Shown piece by piece: positions 39,592 through 48,612 of a stretch of DNA of 64,000 nt; positions within the stretch are counted from its first letter, which is position 1; each line of letters opens with the position of its first letter. The notes under the pieces were generated by a model. The model worked only from the letters and a program-made list of their open reading frames with translations. It searched no databases and had not been told where the DNA came from. The position numbers were made by a program, and so were the translations under genes. Origin of the DNA: Olsenella_K absiana (GTDB lineage: Bacteria > Actinomycetota > Coriobacteriia > Coriobacteriales > Atopobiaceae); NCBI RefSeq assembly GCF_036408855.1, contig NZ_JAZGJQ010000003.1:124001-188000 (forward strand). The letters are read 5' to 3'.

Positions 39592-40293
39592 ATGGCCCGA
39601 GAGACAGACATTCGCGTCATCAAGACCAAGCGCGCGATTCGCGAGGCGGTGATCGAGCTGATGCGCGATCACGACCCGCGCGAGATCACGGTGCGCGAGG
39701 TCGCGGACGCCGCCTACATCAACCGTCGCACGTTCTTCGCGCACTACGACTCCGTGTCGCAGGTGGTCGACGAGGTCGTGGAGGAGGGAGCGACGGAGGT
39801 CGTCCGCATCCTGGATGAGGGCGACTCCACGTCCCTGCGCGGCGTCTATGCCATTATCCGCAAGATATACGCCCAGTCCAAGGACGCGTCGAGCCCCTTC
39901 GGGAGGGTGTTCATGACCTCGGCGCGGCTCGAGGTCTCCAACGAGGTGCGCTCCGTCCTGAGCAGGCGGCTCCTCAGCCGCTACTCCGGTGGCGCCGAGG
40001 TGGGCGCTTCGTCGGCGTGCGGGGAGATGGGGACGACCGGGGCAGAGGGGGCACCTCTGATGCCCAGGACGTCCGGGATGCCTGGGGCGAGCGGGAACCT
40101 CTCGCAGGAGCGCACCGCCTACCTCTCTGACTACATCGCCGGCGGCATCGTGTCACTCACGCTCAGGTGGCTCACGCGCGACAACGACATGAGCGCGGAG
40201 GAGACCGAGGAGGTCAGCTCCCTGACCTACGACCTGCTCGTCGAGGGCATCAAGCGCCTGAGCGCCTCGCGCAAGGTCGTGCTGCAGAGCTAG
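39592..40293 (+). CDS. TetR-family transcription regulator
   Basis: 233 residues. The N-terminal helix-turn-helix is ITVREVADAAYINRRTFFAHYDS near residue 35, the TetR signature. The ligand domain is divergent and contains a low-complexity stretch (ASSACGEMGTTGAEGAPLM) that interrupts the helices. ATG 39592 is chosen over the upstream GTG because GGAG is well placed. It is divergent from the acyl-ACP thioesterase and may control it. Confidence 0.88.
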   Translation: MARETDIRVIKTKRAIREAVIELMRDHDPREITVREVADAAYINRRTFFAHYDSVSQVVDEVVEEGATEVVRILDEGDSTSLRGVYAIIRKIYAQSKDASSPFGRVFMTSARLEVSNEVRSVLSRRLLSRYSGGAEVGASSACGEMGTTGAEGAPLMPRTSGMPGASGNLSQERTAYLSDYIAGGIVSLTLRWLTRDNDMSAEETEEVSSLTYDLLVEGIKRLSASRKVVLQS

Positions 40294-40777
40294 CGAGGAA
40301 AGGCCCCCTCCTGGGTGGCGGGCGCGTGGGCTTCGGCGGACGTGCGGGAGTCCGCGTGGCGCCGTACCGGTTGCCCCGCCCCCAAGCTATCCAAATGCAG
40401 AATCCGGTCGGAAGGGCTGCATCGGGTCGGTGGATCGTCGGAGCGGAGGCGCCGCGCGGGCCGCCGTCGGGGTCCGTGCGCAGCCCCCGCTCCGCATCCG
40501 TGCAAATCCGGGACCTGTGGACGAGTCAGCCATGGTTGACTGGCGCTCGTGAGCGGGATGAGCGCCAACGGCTCCGAGAGACCAAGCCCAATCCTGGGCA
40601 AATGCGAGTTGCATGCCTCCGCGACGTCGTCGGACGCCTCCGGACCCGTCCATAACTCCGAGAATCGCACAGGCCATGCGTGAGAGTTGAGCGAGCTCGG
40701 CTCGCAGAAGCCGGTGCGCCCGGCTGCCGCGCCTGTCGCGCGCACAAAGAGGGGCCACAAAGAGGGGCCGCAAAGAG
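40294..40777. other. Gene-free structured intergenic region
   Basis: No convincing coding frame. Several stems are visible: ATGCAG/CTGCAT at 40395-40422, TGGCGCTC/GAGCGCCA at 40541-40567 and GCCCA/TGGGC near 40586. CCGTGCAAATCC (40498) and GAATCGCACAGG (40662) are a weak inverted pair like the palindromes elsewhere in the window. It could hold a small RNA or a decayed palindromic element. Confidence 0.4.
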
Positions 40778-40780
40778 GGG
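40744..40780. repeat. 13-bp tandem repeat, three copies
   Basis: ACAAAGAGGGGCC is repeated at 40744 and 40757, and a changed third copy (GCAAAGAGGGGG) starts at 40770 and merges into the next hairpin. Confidence 0.75.
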
Positions 40781-40805
40781 GCGGGGCCCACCAGGACCCC
40801 GCCCC
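40778..40805 (-). terminator. Hairpin terminator after the radical SAM gene
   Basis: A 9-bp stem GGGGCGGGG/CCCCGCCCC with a 10-nt loop, 70 bases past the stop of the minus-strand radical SAM gene. On that strand CTCTTTG follows. Confidence 0.6.
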
Positions 40806-40874
40806 ACTAAACGGTTGACGCTCGAGCGGCATACGGTCTGGTACGTGCACCCGCCGAGCGCCTGCATCACTGCG

Positions 40875-42344
40875 CTAGTCGAGAACCGCCTCGCGCTCCT
40901 CGTCGTTCGCCTTCATGCGACGAACCTTCTCCTCGGGCTCGAGGTCGTTGACACCGTCGTTGAAGACCTTCTTGCCCGTGGGATGCTCCTCGAGCCAGAG
41001 CTTGTTGGCCGTGGGTGCCCAGCTGGCGGCGTAGGGCGCGGTGCGCTCCTCGATGCTCTCCGGGGTGACCGGGGTGACGTACTCGGTGCAGTGGGCGCCG
41101 GCCTCCTTGACCATCTCGGGGAGGATGGTGGGGTTCTCGAGCATGGGGCAGGGCTGGAGCATGTTGTCGTTCCAGGGGTAGCGGGAGCGGTAGGCCTGGA
41201 ACATCGGCTGCTTGAGGCAGTCGACCCACGCGCCGTCGCGGATGTTGGCGTTGGAGTAGTGGATGAAGACGCAGGGCTCCACGTCGCCGCGGGCGTTCAC
41301 GTGGCAGTAGATCCTGCCGCCCGCGATGCAGCCGCCGACGAACTCGCCGTCGTTCTGGAAGTCCATCGCGAAGATGGGGTAGCCGCCCTCGAAGCCGCGG
41401 ACCTCGCGGATGCGGTGGAACATGTACTCGCGCTGCTCGGGCGTGGGCATGAGGTCTGCGCTGGCGCCCTCGCCGACGGGCATGTAGTGGAAGTACCAGG
41501 CCCAGCGGCAGCCCTTGTCGACCAGGAGCTGGAAGAACTGGTCGGAGGAGACGCGCTCGGTGTTGGCGCGGGTGTAGCAGGTGGAGGTGCCGTAGAGCAG
41601 GCCGTGGGCGTGCATCAGGTCGAAGGCGTGCATGACCTCCTCGAAGGAGCCGGCGCCGCGGCGGCCGTCGTTGACGCTGGCCTCGTAGGACTCGAGGGAG
41701 ACGGAGAAGACGATGTTGCCGAGCTCCTGGACCTTCTGGCAGAAGGCCTCGTCCACCAGCGACGCGTTGGTGAAGATGTTGAACAGGCAGTCGTCGTGCT
41801 TCTCGGCCAGCTTGAGGACGTCGCCCTTGCGGACGAGGGGCTCGCCGCCGGTCAGCATGAACAGGTGCGTGCCCAGGGCCTTGGACTCGCAGATGAGCTT
41901 GTCGCACTCGTCGTAGGTGAGGTTGAGGCGGTTGCCGTAGTCGGCGGCCCAGCAGCCCACGCAGTGCTTGTTGCAGGCGCTCGTCGGGTCGAAGAGGATG
42001 ATCCAGGGCACGTTGCAGCCGAGGTCCTCCGCGTTCTCCATGCAGGTGCGGAAGCCGCGGAAGCCGGCCTCGTAGCCGCCGTTAAGGATCGCGGTGCGCA
42101 GCACGTGCGGGTCCGTCTGGTCGATGAGGTCGAAGAACCACCTCTCCCACTTGCTGCCGGGCTTGAGGCCCGTCTTGATGCCCTTGACGACGCCGGGCGC
42201 GACGTCCTTGAGCAGCTTCTCCGCCATGCTGACGCCGTGCTCGAGCTTCTTCTCGCGGTCCTCGCCGGAGCCCGCCTTGAGGATCTGGTCGATTGCGACG
42301 CTGAACGCCTTGCGCTCCGCCGCGTGCGCGATCTTAGACTGCAT
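40875..42344 (-). CDS. Radical SAM protein with C-terminal cysteine-rich region
   Basis: 489 residues. The radical SAM cluster motif is CNKHCVGC near residue 125, followed by FMLTGGEPLVRKGD. C-terminal cysteines (GGCIAGGRIYCHVNARGDVEPC and later QPCPM) suggest a SPASM-like extra cluster, as in peptide- or cofactor-modifying enzymes. About 100 helical residues precede the barrel. The substrate is unknown and no small precursor peptide gene is evident next to it. ATG 42344 follows GGAGAGAGG. It is divergent from the second TetR gene. Confidence 0.85.
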   Translation of the reverse strand: MQSKIAHAAERKAFSVAIDQILKAGSGEDREKKLEHGVSMAEKLLKDVAPGVVKGIKTGLKPGSKWERWFFDLIDQTDPHVLRTAILNGGYEAGFRGFRTCMENAEDLGCNVPWIILFDPTSACNKHCVGCWAADYGNRLNLTYDECDKLICESKALGTHLFMLTGGEPLVRKGDVLKLAEKHDDCLFNIFTNASLVDEAFCQKVQELGNIVFSVSLESYEASVNDGRRGAGSFEEVMHAFDLMHAHGLLYGTSTCYTRANTERVSSDQFFQLLVDKGCRWAWYFHYMPVGEGASADLMPTPEQREYMFHRIREVRGFEGGYPIFAMDFQNDGEFVGGCIAGGRIYCHVNARGDVEPCVFIHYSNANIRDGAWVDCLKQPMFQAYRSRYPWNDNMLQPCPMLENPTILPEMVKEAGAHCTEYVTPVTPESIEERTAPYAASWAPTANKLWLEEHPTGKKVFNDGVNDLEPEEKVRRMKANDEEREAVLD

Positions 42345-42457
42345 GATTACCTCTCTCCTTCGACGCCTGGAGCGGCCCCGCAGGTCGCGCGGGCCACCGC
42401 TCACGTGAGATTCTCTGAAGTCGCACGCAGGAGCGCAAGAAACAGAATCCGCTCGAA

Positions 42458-42466
42458 TGGTATGAT
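42458..42466 (+). promoter_or_regulatory. Extended -10 element of the second TetR gene
   Basis: TGGTATGAT with -10 TATGAT at 42461-42466, 25 bases before the ATG. The 147-bp divergent region would also hold the radical SAM promoter, so one operator could control both. Confidence 0.4.
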
Positions 42467-42491
42467 ATCTTCCCAAAAAGAGACGGAGCGT

Positions 42492-43259
42492 ATGCATATC
42501 GTACGGACTGTGGGGAAATTGCCTATGAGCGAAGATATGCGCGTGTACAAGACGAAGCGGAACATCGAGCGGACCTTCCTCGAGCTCCTCGCCAAGCACC
42601 CGTTCGACAAGATCACCGTGCAGATGATCACCAAGGAGGCCCTCGTCAACAAGGGCACCTTCTACAGGCACTATGCCGACAAGTACGACCTCGCGCACCA
42701 GGTGGCGCAGAACACCCTGGACCGCCTCGCCATGCACGTGCTCGCCAACACCGAGGTCGCGGCCGACGAGGCCGGGGGCCACGCGGACACGAACCGCTAC
42801 ATGAGGACGCTTCTCGCGACCTTCGACGACGTCCTTCCCGACCTCGTTCTACTCAGCAACATAGACCTGCCGGACGTGAACATCCGCGTGAGCATGACCC
42901 GCGTCATCTGCGACGGGATCCGCCCCCACATCAAGGACGGCCGTGAGCTCGAGAGCCTCGAGACCGAGGCCTGGGTCATAGCGCAGCTGACGCTCGCCTA
43001 CCCGGAGTACATGGAGGACACCGAGAAGCCCCTCGACCTCTTCGGCTACATCGTCTCGGTGCACCAGGCCTCGGAGCTCTTCCTGCCGTGGCTGTCCGAC
43101 GGCAGCGACATGAGGGCGGCGCACGAGGCGTACTACGACGCCACCTGCATGCTGCCCTCCGCGCGCCCCTCGTGGCTCGCGAACGCGACGCACGCGGGCC
43201 AGGCCCCCCGTCCGGCGCCGGCCCGCGGCGAGACGACCCGCGGCGAGACGGCCCGCTAG
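42492..43259 (+). CDS. TetR-family transcription regulator
   Basis: 255 residues. The helix-turn-helix is ITVQMITKEALVNKGTFYRHYADKYDL near residue 38. The ligand domain is all helical. The C-terminal 40 residues are Pro/Ala/Arg-rich with a GETTRGETAR ending. ATG 42492 has GGAG five bases upstream; ATG 42525 is a possible shorter start. Divergence from the radical SAM gene suggests local regulation. Its stop overlaps the stop of the convergent lipid kinase gene (CTAG). Confidence 0.87.
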   Translation: MHIVRTVGKLPMSEDMRVYKTKRNIERTFLELLAKHPFDKITVQMITKEALVNKGTFYRHYADKYDLAHQVAQNTLDRLAMHVLANTEVAADEAGGHADTNRYMRTLLATFDDVLPDLVLLSNIDLPDVNIRVSMTRVICDGIRPHIKDGRELESLETEAWVIAQLTLAYPEYMEDTEKPLDLFGYIVSVHQASELFLPWLSDGSDMRAAHEAYYDATCMLPSARPSWLANATHAGQAPRPAPARGETTRGETAR

Positions 43260-44248
43260 CGCCTCAGGGCCTCGCCGAAGGGCGGGAAGGCCACGTCGTC
43301 CACCTCGCCGAAGCGCGGCTCGCCCTCCCTGTCGGGCGCGTAGGGGCTGAGCGCGTCGACGACGAGCTGGTTGCAGGCCGGGAGCGCCCGCGCGATGTAG
43401 GTGCTGACGGGCCCCTCCACCGCGTCCCCGTCGACCTCCATGGGAATCGCCAGGGCGGACTCCACCCTGATGTCGCGGCCGGTCCAGGACTCGATGTGGG
43501 GCCGCCCCATCTTCCTTCCCTCGCGGTCGATGAGGCCGAGGAAGAGCGGCTTCAGGAGCTGGGCGGCGTCCTCCGTCTCCAGCATGATGACCGTCAGGGT
43601 GCCGTCGTCGAGGGCGCAGCCCGGGACGATCTCTATGTCCCCCTGGATCGTCGCGCTGTTGGCGACCATGCAGGAGATGCCCGTGCGCTCGTAGGTGACC
43701 CCGTCCACAGTAATGGTGAAGCGCTGCACCGTGGGGTGGGTGTTGGAGAGGGCCGCGGTGAAGTAGGCGGCCTGGCCGAGCCTGCGCTTGGCGGCGACGG
43801 CGGCCTGCATGAGCTGGGCGTCGTAGCCCAGGCCAGCCATGAGGCCGAAGCCGGTGCGGTGGCGCCGCCCGCGCTCGTCGAGCCACATGATCTCGCCGAG
43901 GTCCGTGTTCGCGCAGCGGCCCATGCGACAGGCGCGCGCGATCGCGGCGGGCTCGGCCGCGTTGCCGAGGCAGTTGAAGAAGAGGTTGGCCGTGCCCGAG
44001 GGGAAGACGCAGGTGAGGACGCCACGGTCGCGCAGGGCGTAGAGCATGTTCGCGACCGTCCCGTCGCCGCCCGAGATCACGACTAGGTCGAACTCCTCGG
44101 CGTCGGCGAGGGCCCGCGCGTCGTCGCCCTTCTCGCGCACGATGCGCATGACGCACTCGTCGCCGGGGTGCAGGAGGGAGCGCTCGAACTCGAAGATCGC
44201 GTCCGAGCCGAAGCCCGACTGGGAATTGTGGACGATGAGTGTGCGCAT
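43256..44248 (-). CDS. Diacylglycerol/lipid kinase family protein
   Basis: 330 residues. The catalytic domain has the nucleotide motif VVISGGDGTVANMLYAL near residue 60 and FPSGTANLFFNCLG. The C-terminal half is the usual beta-sandwich (GDIEIVPGCALDDGTLTVIML). It is expected to phosphorylate diacylglycerol or a related lipid at the membrane inner face. ATG 44248 starts at the conserved MRTLIVHNSQSG. Confidence 0.88.
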   Translation of the reverse strand: MRTLIVHNSQSGFGSDAIFEFERSLLHPGDECVMRIVREKGDDARALADAEEFDLVVISGGDGTVANMLYALRDRGVLTCVFPSGTANLFFNCLGNAAEPAAIARACRMGRCANTDLGEIMWLDERGRRHRTGFGLMAGLGYDAQLMQAAVAAKRRLGQAAYFTAALSNTHPTVQRFTITVDGVTYERTGISCMVANSATIQGDIEIVPGCALDDGTLTVIMLETEDAAQLLKPLFLGLIDREGRKMGRPHIESWTGRDIRVESALAIPMEVDGDAVEGPVSTYIARALPACNQLVVDALSPYAPDREGEPRFGEVDDVAFPPFGEALRR

Positions 44249-44419
44249 GCTCTCTCCTCGTTCGCCGGGTGCCTCATGGGAGGGGAGGGTCCGGATTGTG
44301 GCTATGATGGACCGGGCGGAGGATGCCTGGGCCCGTAGCAGGAGCTGGTTGCGGGTGCCAAGCGGGTGCCCCTTCGGCCCATGGTAACCGTTTCGCACGC
44401 GTCCCAGCCGGGAGGTTCA

Positions 44420-45547
44420 GTGTACATATCGGATGAGGGCAAGCTCGCGGAGTTCTGCGCGTACGCGTCCGGCCTCAGGGTCGTCTCGGTGGACACCGAG
44501 TTCCTGCGCGAGAAGACCTACTACCCGCTGCTCTGCCTCGTGCAGGTCGCCGCGGGAGACAGGATAGCGGCGATCGACCCCATCCGCATCCACGACCTCT
44601 CGCCCCTGAGGGCGCTCTTCGAGAACCCCGACGTCACCAAGGTGTTCCACGCCTGCGGCCAGGACCTCGAGGTGATCTTCGACGCCATGGGCTGCGTGCC
44701 CGAGCCCGTCTTCGACACCCAGGTCGCCGCCGCGTTCCTGGGGCACCGCATGCAGATCGGCTACGGGGCGCTCGTCGAGGCCTACACCGGCGTGCGCCTG
44801 CCCAAGGCTGAGTCCCTCACTGACTGGTCGAAGCGCCCGCTCGACCCCGAGCAGCTCAAGTACGCCGAGGACGACGTGCGCTACCTCACGGGCATCTACT
44901 CAGAGATGATGGACGAGCTCGTGAGGGCCGACCGCCTCTCCTGGGTGCTGCCCGAGATGGCGGCGCACGCGGCGAAGGGGAACTTCGTTCGCGACCCGCG
45001 CGAGACCTACCTGCACCTCAAGCGCGCGAGCACGCTGACCCGCCGCCAGCTGGCCATCGCGCGCGAGGTGTGCGCCTGGCGCGAGGAGACGGCTGCGCGC
45101 CGGGACATCCCCCGCAAGTGGGTGCTCTCCGACGAGGTGATCGTCGAGGTCTGCAAGAGGGCGCCCCGCACGATCCAGTCGCTCAAGAAGATCCGCGGCG
45201 GCGACTCGGTGGGCACGCGCGACGCGGGGCTTCTGCTCGAGGCCGTGAGGCGCGGGGTGGAGTGCGACCCGTCGGAGTGCCCCGAGATGAGGCGGCGCCA
45301 GCGCCCGTCGGGGGAGACCGAGGGCATCGTCGACCTGCTCTACGCCCTGCTTCGCCTCAAGGCCGAGCGGGCCGGGGTCGCCGCGCAGCTCGTGGCCACG
45401 AGGGACGACCTGCTCGAGTTCGCCCAGGGCCGCCCGACCCAGATCACGGAGGGCTGGCGCTACGAGATCGCGGGCAGGGACCTCGAGGGGCTGCTCTCGG
45501 GGTCGGTGGGGCTCACGGTCAAGGACGGGAGGATCGAGGTCCTGTAG
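44420..45547 (+). CDS. rnd: Ribonuclease D
   Basis: 3'-5' exonuclease for tRNA maturation. The DEDDy motifs are VSVDTEFLREKTYYP, HACGQDLEV and YAEDDVRYL, in order. An HRDC domain follows (ARREVCAWREETAARRDIPRKWV), giving 375 residues. GTG 44420 is chosen because GGGAGG precedes it and the protein then begins like other RNase D (VYISDEGKLAEFC). An ATG at 44384 is an alternative. Confidence 0.93.
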   Translation: MYISDEGKLAEFCAYASGLRVVSVDTEFLREKTYYPLLCLVQVAAGDRIAAIDPIRIHDLSPLRALFENPDVTKVFHACGQDLEVIFDAMGCVPEPVFDTQVAAAFLGHRMQIGYGALVEAYTGVRLPKAESLTDWSKRPLDPEQLKYAEDDVRYLTGIYSEMMDELVRADRLSWVLPEMAAHAAKGNFVRDPRETYLHLKRASTLTRRQLAIAREVCAWREETAARRDIPRKWVLSDEVIVEVCKRAPRTIQSLKKIRGGDSVGTRDAGLLLEAVRRGVECDPSECPEMRRRQRPSGETEGIVDLLYALLRLKAERAGVAAQLVATRDDLLEFAQGRPTQITEGWRYEIAGRDLEGLLSGSVGLTVKDGRIEVL

Positions 45548-45685
45548 GGGGTGACCGTGCGAATTCGTGTCCCCCTCGTGGACTAGGGTCTTGCAGGCGT
45601 CTGCCGGAGGCGGCGCGGGACTTATGGGTACAACCACACAAGGCGTCGGCGAAGGCGGCCCGGCGCGGATTGCGAGGTGGAGGCT

Positions 45686-46369
45686 ATGCCGTTCTATTTC
45701 TACTATGACCTGCCCTACATCCTGCTCGTCGTGGTGTCGCTGGCCCTGGGCGGGCTGACGCAGGGCTACATCAACAAGACCTACAGGAAGTGGTCGAAGG
45801 TGACGGGCTCCATCGGGATGACGGGGGCGCAGGTCGCCCGCCGCATGCTCGACGACGGAGGGGCGCGCGACGTGGGCATCACGCGCGTGTCCGGCCACCT
45901 CACGGACTACTACGACCCGCGCGACAACAGGCTGCACCTCTCGGACGAGAACTTCGAGGGGGCGTCGGTGGCCTCGGTCGCGGTGGCCTGCCACGAGGCG
46001 GGCCACGCGGTGCAGACGGCGAAGGGCTACGTGCCCGGCAGGGTCCGCACGGCGCTCGTCCCGGTCGTGAACTTCTCGCAGCAGGCGTGGGCGGTCGTGT
46101 TCCTCGTCGGCGTATTCCTGGGGCTCACCGGCTTCGTCTACCTCGCCATCGCCCTGTTTGCCTTCTCGGTCGTCTTCCAGCTCGTGACCCTGCCCGTCGA
46201 GATCGACGCCTCCCGCAGGGCGGTCGCCTACCTCTCGCAGGCGGGGCTCGCGATCGACGAGCGAGGCGCGCGCCAGGTCCTCACGGCGGCCGCCCTCACC
46301 TACGTGGCGGCGGCGCTCGTCTCGGTCCTGCAGCTGCTCTACCTCGTCGGCCGGACGGACAGGGACTAG
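45686..46369 (+). CDS. Zinc metallopeptidase, YugP-like membrane protein
   Basis: 227 residues. The zinc motif HEAGH is in VAVACHEAGHAVQTAKGY near residue 105. Transmembrane helices lie at about 8-28, 135-170 and 203-222. The N-terminal MPFYFYYDLPYILLVV is characteristic of the YugP/DUF2268-type family. ATG 45686 follows GAGGTGGAGG. xseA begins 1 base after the stop, so the two are cotranscribed. Confidence 0.9.
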   Translation: MPFYFYYDLPYILLVVVSLALGGLTQGYINKTYRKWSKVTGSIGMTGAQVARRMLDDGGARDVGITRVSGHLTDYYDPRDNRLHLSDENFEGASVASVAVACHEAGHAVQTAKGYVPGRVRTALVPVVNFSQQAWAVVFLVGVFLGLTGFVYLAIALFAFSVVFQLVTLPVEIDASRRAVAYLSQAGLAIDERGARQVLTAAALTYVAAALVSVLQLLYLVGRTDRD

Positions 46370-46370
46370 C

Positions 46371-47714
46371 ATGGCGGCCGAGGACAAGGTCACGCTCAGC
46401 GTCTCCGACGCCGTCTCCCTCGCCAAGCAGCGGGTGGCGTCCACTCCCACGCTCGTGGTCACCGGCGAGGTGACCGGCTTCAGGGGTCCCAACGCCCGCT
46501 CGGGGCACTGCTACTTCCAGGTGAAGGACGACCAGTCCGCGATGGACGTGATCGTGTGGAAGGGCACCTATCAGCACGCCGGGATCGACCTGCGCGACGG
46601 CATGGAGCTCGAGCTCTCCGGGCGCTTCGACGTCTACCAGAGGACGGGGCGCCTCTCGTTCGTGGCGCGCTCCGTCTCGGTGGCGGGCGAGGGCCTGCTC
46701 AGGCAGCGCGTCGCCGAGCTTGCGCGCAGGCTCGAGCGCGAGGGGCTCATGGACCCCGCCCGCAAGAGGCCCATCCCGCGCTTCTGCACGAGGGTGGCGG
46801 TCGTGACGTCGCTGTCCGGCAGCGTCATCGACGACGTCAAACGCACGCTCAGCAGGAGGAACCCCCTGGTGGAGATAGACGAGGTGGGCTGCAAGGTCCA
46901 GGGTGAGGGGGCGCCCGCCACCATCATCCGGGCGCTCGCGGTCGCCGCCGCCGCCCGACCGGAGGCGATCCTGCTCGTGAGGGGCGGCGGCTCCTTCGAG
47001 GACCTCATGACCTTCAACGACGAGGCGCTCGCCCGGGCGGTCGCCGCCTGCCCGGTGCCGGTGGTGACGGGCATCGGCCACGAGCCCGACACCTCCATCT
47101 GCGACATGGTCGCGGACAGGAGGGCCTCCACGCCCACCGCAGCCGCCGAGTCCGTCGCGCCCGCCATCGACGAGGTGGTGGAGACGATCAACGCACGCCA
47201 GGACCGCCTCGGCAAGGCGGTGGCGACGATGGTGGCGCGCGAGTCGCAGCGCGTCGAGGAGCTCGGCGCCCGCGCGGGGCGCTCGGAGCGGGCGCGACTC
47301 GGGCGCGAGGAGGTCTACGTGGGCTCCCTCGCGAGCCGCAGGGTCTTCCGCGAGCCCATGAGCATGGTCACGGACCGCCTCGACCAGCTGCGCATGAGCG
47401 AGCAGCGCCTGCACGATGCGATCCCGACGTCGCTCCAGCGCCGTCGCCGCGCCCTCGACCAGGACGCGACGCGCCTGATCGACGTGGGCCCGCGCCTCCT
47501 TCGACCCTACGAGTCCGACCTCGCGCGGCTCGCGTCCTCGCTCGACGCCCTCTCGCCGCTCAAGGTGCTCGGCCGCGGCTACGCCATCGCGCGCGACGCG
47601 GAAGGCCACGTCATCTCGGACGCGGGGCAGGTCGAGCGCGGCGACGGCATCGAGGTCCTGCTCGGCAGGGGGTCGGTCAAGGCCCAGGTCACGGAGAAGA
47701 GGGAAGGGCGCTAG
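46371..47714 (+). CDS. xseA: Exodeoxyribonuclease VII large subunit
   Basis: Single-strand DNA exonuclease. An N-terminal OB fold (LVVTGEVTGFRGPNARSGHCYFQVKD) covers residues 20-110. The catalytic domain has VVTSLSGSVIDDV, LLVRGGGSFEDLM and VTGIGHEPDTSICDMVADRRASTPTAAAE. A long coiled coil leads to the C-terminal VLGRGYAIARD. The 447 residues are normal. xseB follows 33 bases later. Confidence 0.97.
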   Translation: MAAEDKVTLSVSDAVSLAKQRVASTPTLVVTGEVTGFRGPNARSGHCYFQVKDDQSAMDVIVWKGTYQHAGIDLRDGMELELSGRFDVYQRTGRLSFVARSVSVAGEGLLRQRVAELARRLEREGLMDPARKRPIPRFCTRVAVVTSLSGSVIDDVKRTLSRRNPLVEIDEVGCKVQGEGAPATIIRALAVAAAARPEAILLVRGGGSFEDLMTFNDEALARAVAACPVPVVTGIGHEPDTSICDMVADRRASTPTAAAESVAPAIDEVVETINARQDRLGKAVATMVARESQRVEELGARAGRSERARLGREEVYVGSLASRRVFREPMSMVTDRLDQLRMSEQRLHDAIPTSLQRRRRALDQDATRLIDVGPRLLRPYESDLARLASSLDALSPLKVLGRGYAIARDAEGHVISDAGQVERGDGIEVLLGRGSVKAQVTEKREGR

Positions 47715-47747
47715 CGGCGGGCCGCCGGCGCGCGAGAAAGGAAGCCA

Positions 47748-48029
47748 ATGGAGGAGCAGCAGACCAAGGACGAGCCCAGGAGGGTCGAGGACATGACCTT
47801 CAAGGAGGCGTCGACGGAGCTCGAGCACATCGTGCGCTCGCTGGAGGCCGGCGACCTCGAGCTCGAGGAGTCACTCGAGCGCTACAGCCGCGGCGTGGAG
47901 CTGCTGAAGAGCCTGAGGGCGCGGCTGGCCGACGCCGAGCAGAAGGTGCGCGTCCTTCTCGACGCCAGCAACGACGAGGCGCTGCCGGACACGACCGACG
48001 CGCCGTCGACGGCCTTCCTGGGCGAGTAG
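47748..48029 (+). CDS. xseB: Exodeoxyribonuclease VII small subunit
   Basis: 93 residues. The helical hairpin core MTFKEASTELEHIVRSLEAGDLELEESLERYSRGVELL is diagnostic for XseB, which coats the XseA coiled coil. Short charged tails flank it. It is in operon with xseA and followed 33 bases later by the HIT gene. Confidence 0.95.
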   Translation: MEEQQTKDEPRRVEDMTFKEASTELEHIVRSLEAGDLELEESLERYSRGVELLKSLRARLADAEQKVRVLLDASNDEALPDTTDAPSTAFLGE

Positions 48030-48062
48030 GGCACGAAAAGACGCGAGAGTAGGGGAGACGCT

Positions 48063-48410
48063 ATGTCGGACTGCATTTTCTGCAAGATCGCAAACCACGA
48101 GATCGAGGGCGACTACGTCTACGAGGATGACCTGGTCTGCGCCTTCAGGGACGCGAACCCCGAGGCGCCGGTCCACGTGCTGGTGGTGCCCAAGGCCCAC
48201 TACGTGAACCTCGGCGAGGACGTGCCCGACGAGGTGCTTGCCGCCCTCGGCCGCGCCGTGAGGGAGGTCGCGCGCCGCACGGGCGTCGACAAGAGCGGCT
48301 TCAGGGTCATCTCCAACGCGGGCGCCGACGCCGACCAGGTCGTGCAGCACCTGCACGTCCACGTGCTCGGCGGCGAGTTCCTCGGCAAGGGGCTGCTGCC
48401 CGAGCGGTAG
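48063..48410 (+). CDS. HIT-family nucleotide-binding hydrolase
   Basis: 115 residues. The N-terminal CIFCKIANHEIEGDYVYEDD and the catalytic triad QHLHVHVLGG (HxHxH) are typical of Hint-like purine nucleoside phosphoramidases. It probably hydrolyses AMP-lysine or other nucleoside phosphoramidates. It is the last gene of the yugP-xseAB unit. Confidence 0.95.
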   Translation: MSDCIFCKIANHEIEGDYVYEDDLVCAFRDANPEAPVHVLVVPKAHYVNLGEDVPDEVLAALGRAVREVARRTGVDKSGFRVISNAGADADQVVQHLHVHVLGGEFLGKGLLPER

Positions 48411-48474
48411 GCAGGCGGCACGAGGCGCGGCGGCCCCGCTGGGTGCGTGCGCCGCGCGCGAGCCCCCCCGCCGA

Positions 48475-48510
48475 GCGACGCCCTCCGTCCGCCGGACAGG
48501 AGGGCGTCGC
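48475..48510 (+). terminator. Hairpin terminator before ackA
   Basis: A perfect 12-bp stem (GCGACGCCCTCC and its complement) with a 12-nt loop between the HIT gene and ackA. AT-rich sequence that likely holds the ackA promoter follows (48526-48570). Confidence 0.7.
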
Positions 48511-48612
48511 CCCAATTCGCCCCGGATGGTTGTCTTTGGGGTTATTATTCTAACTGCCCGTTATTTTTTCGGCCCGTTCACGGGACGACCAGGTCTTCGA
48601 GGAGAGGAATTC

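Noticed and set aside
48526..48612. An upstream in-frame ATG that would extend acetate kinase by 29 residues
   Set aside because: The extension is AT-rich promoter-like sequence without homology. The ATG at 48613 has a strong ribosome site and gives the conserved MNVLVINAGSSS start.
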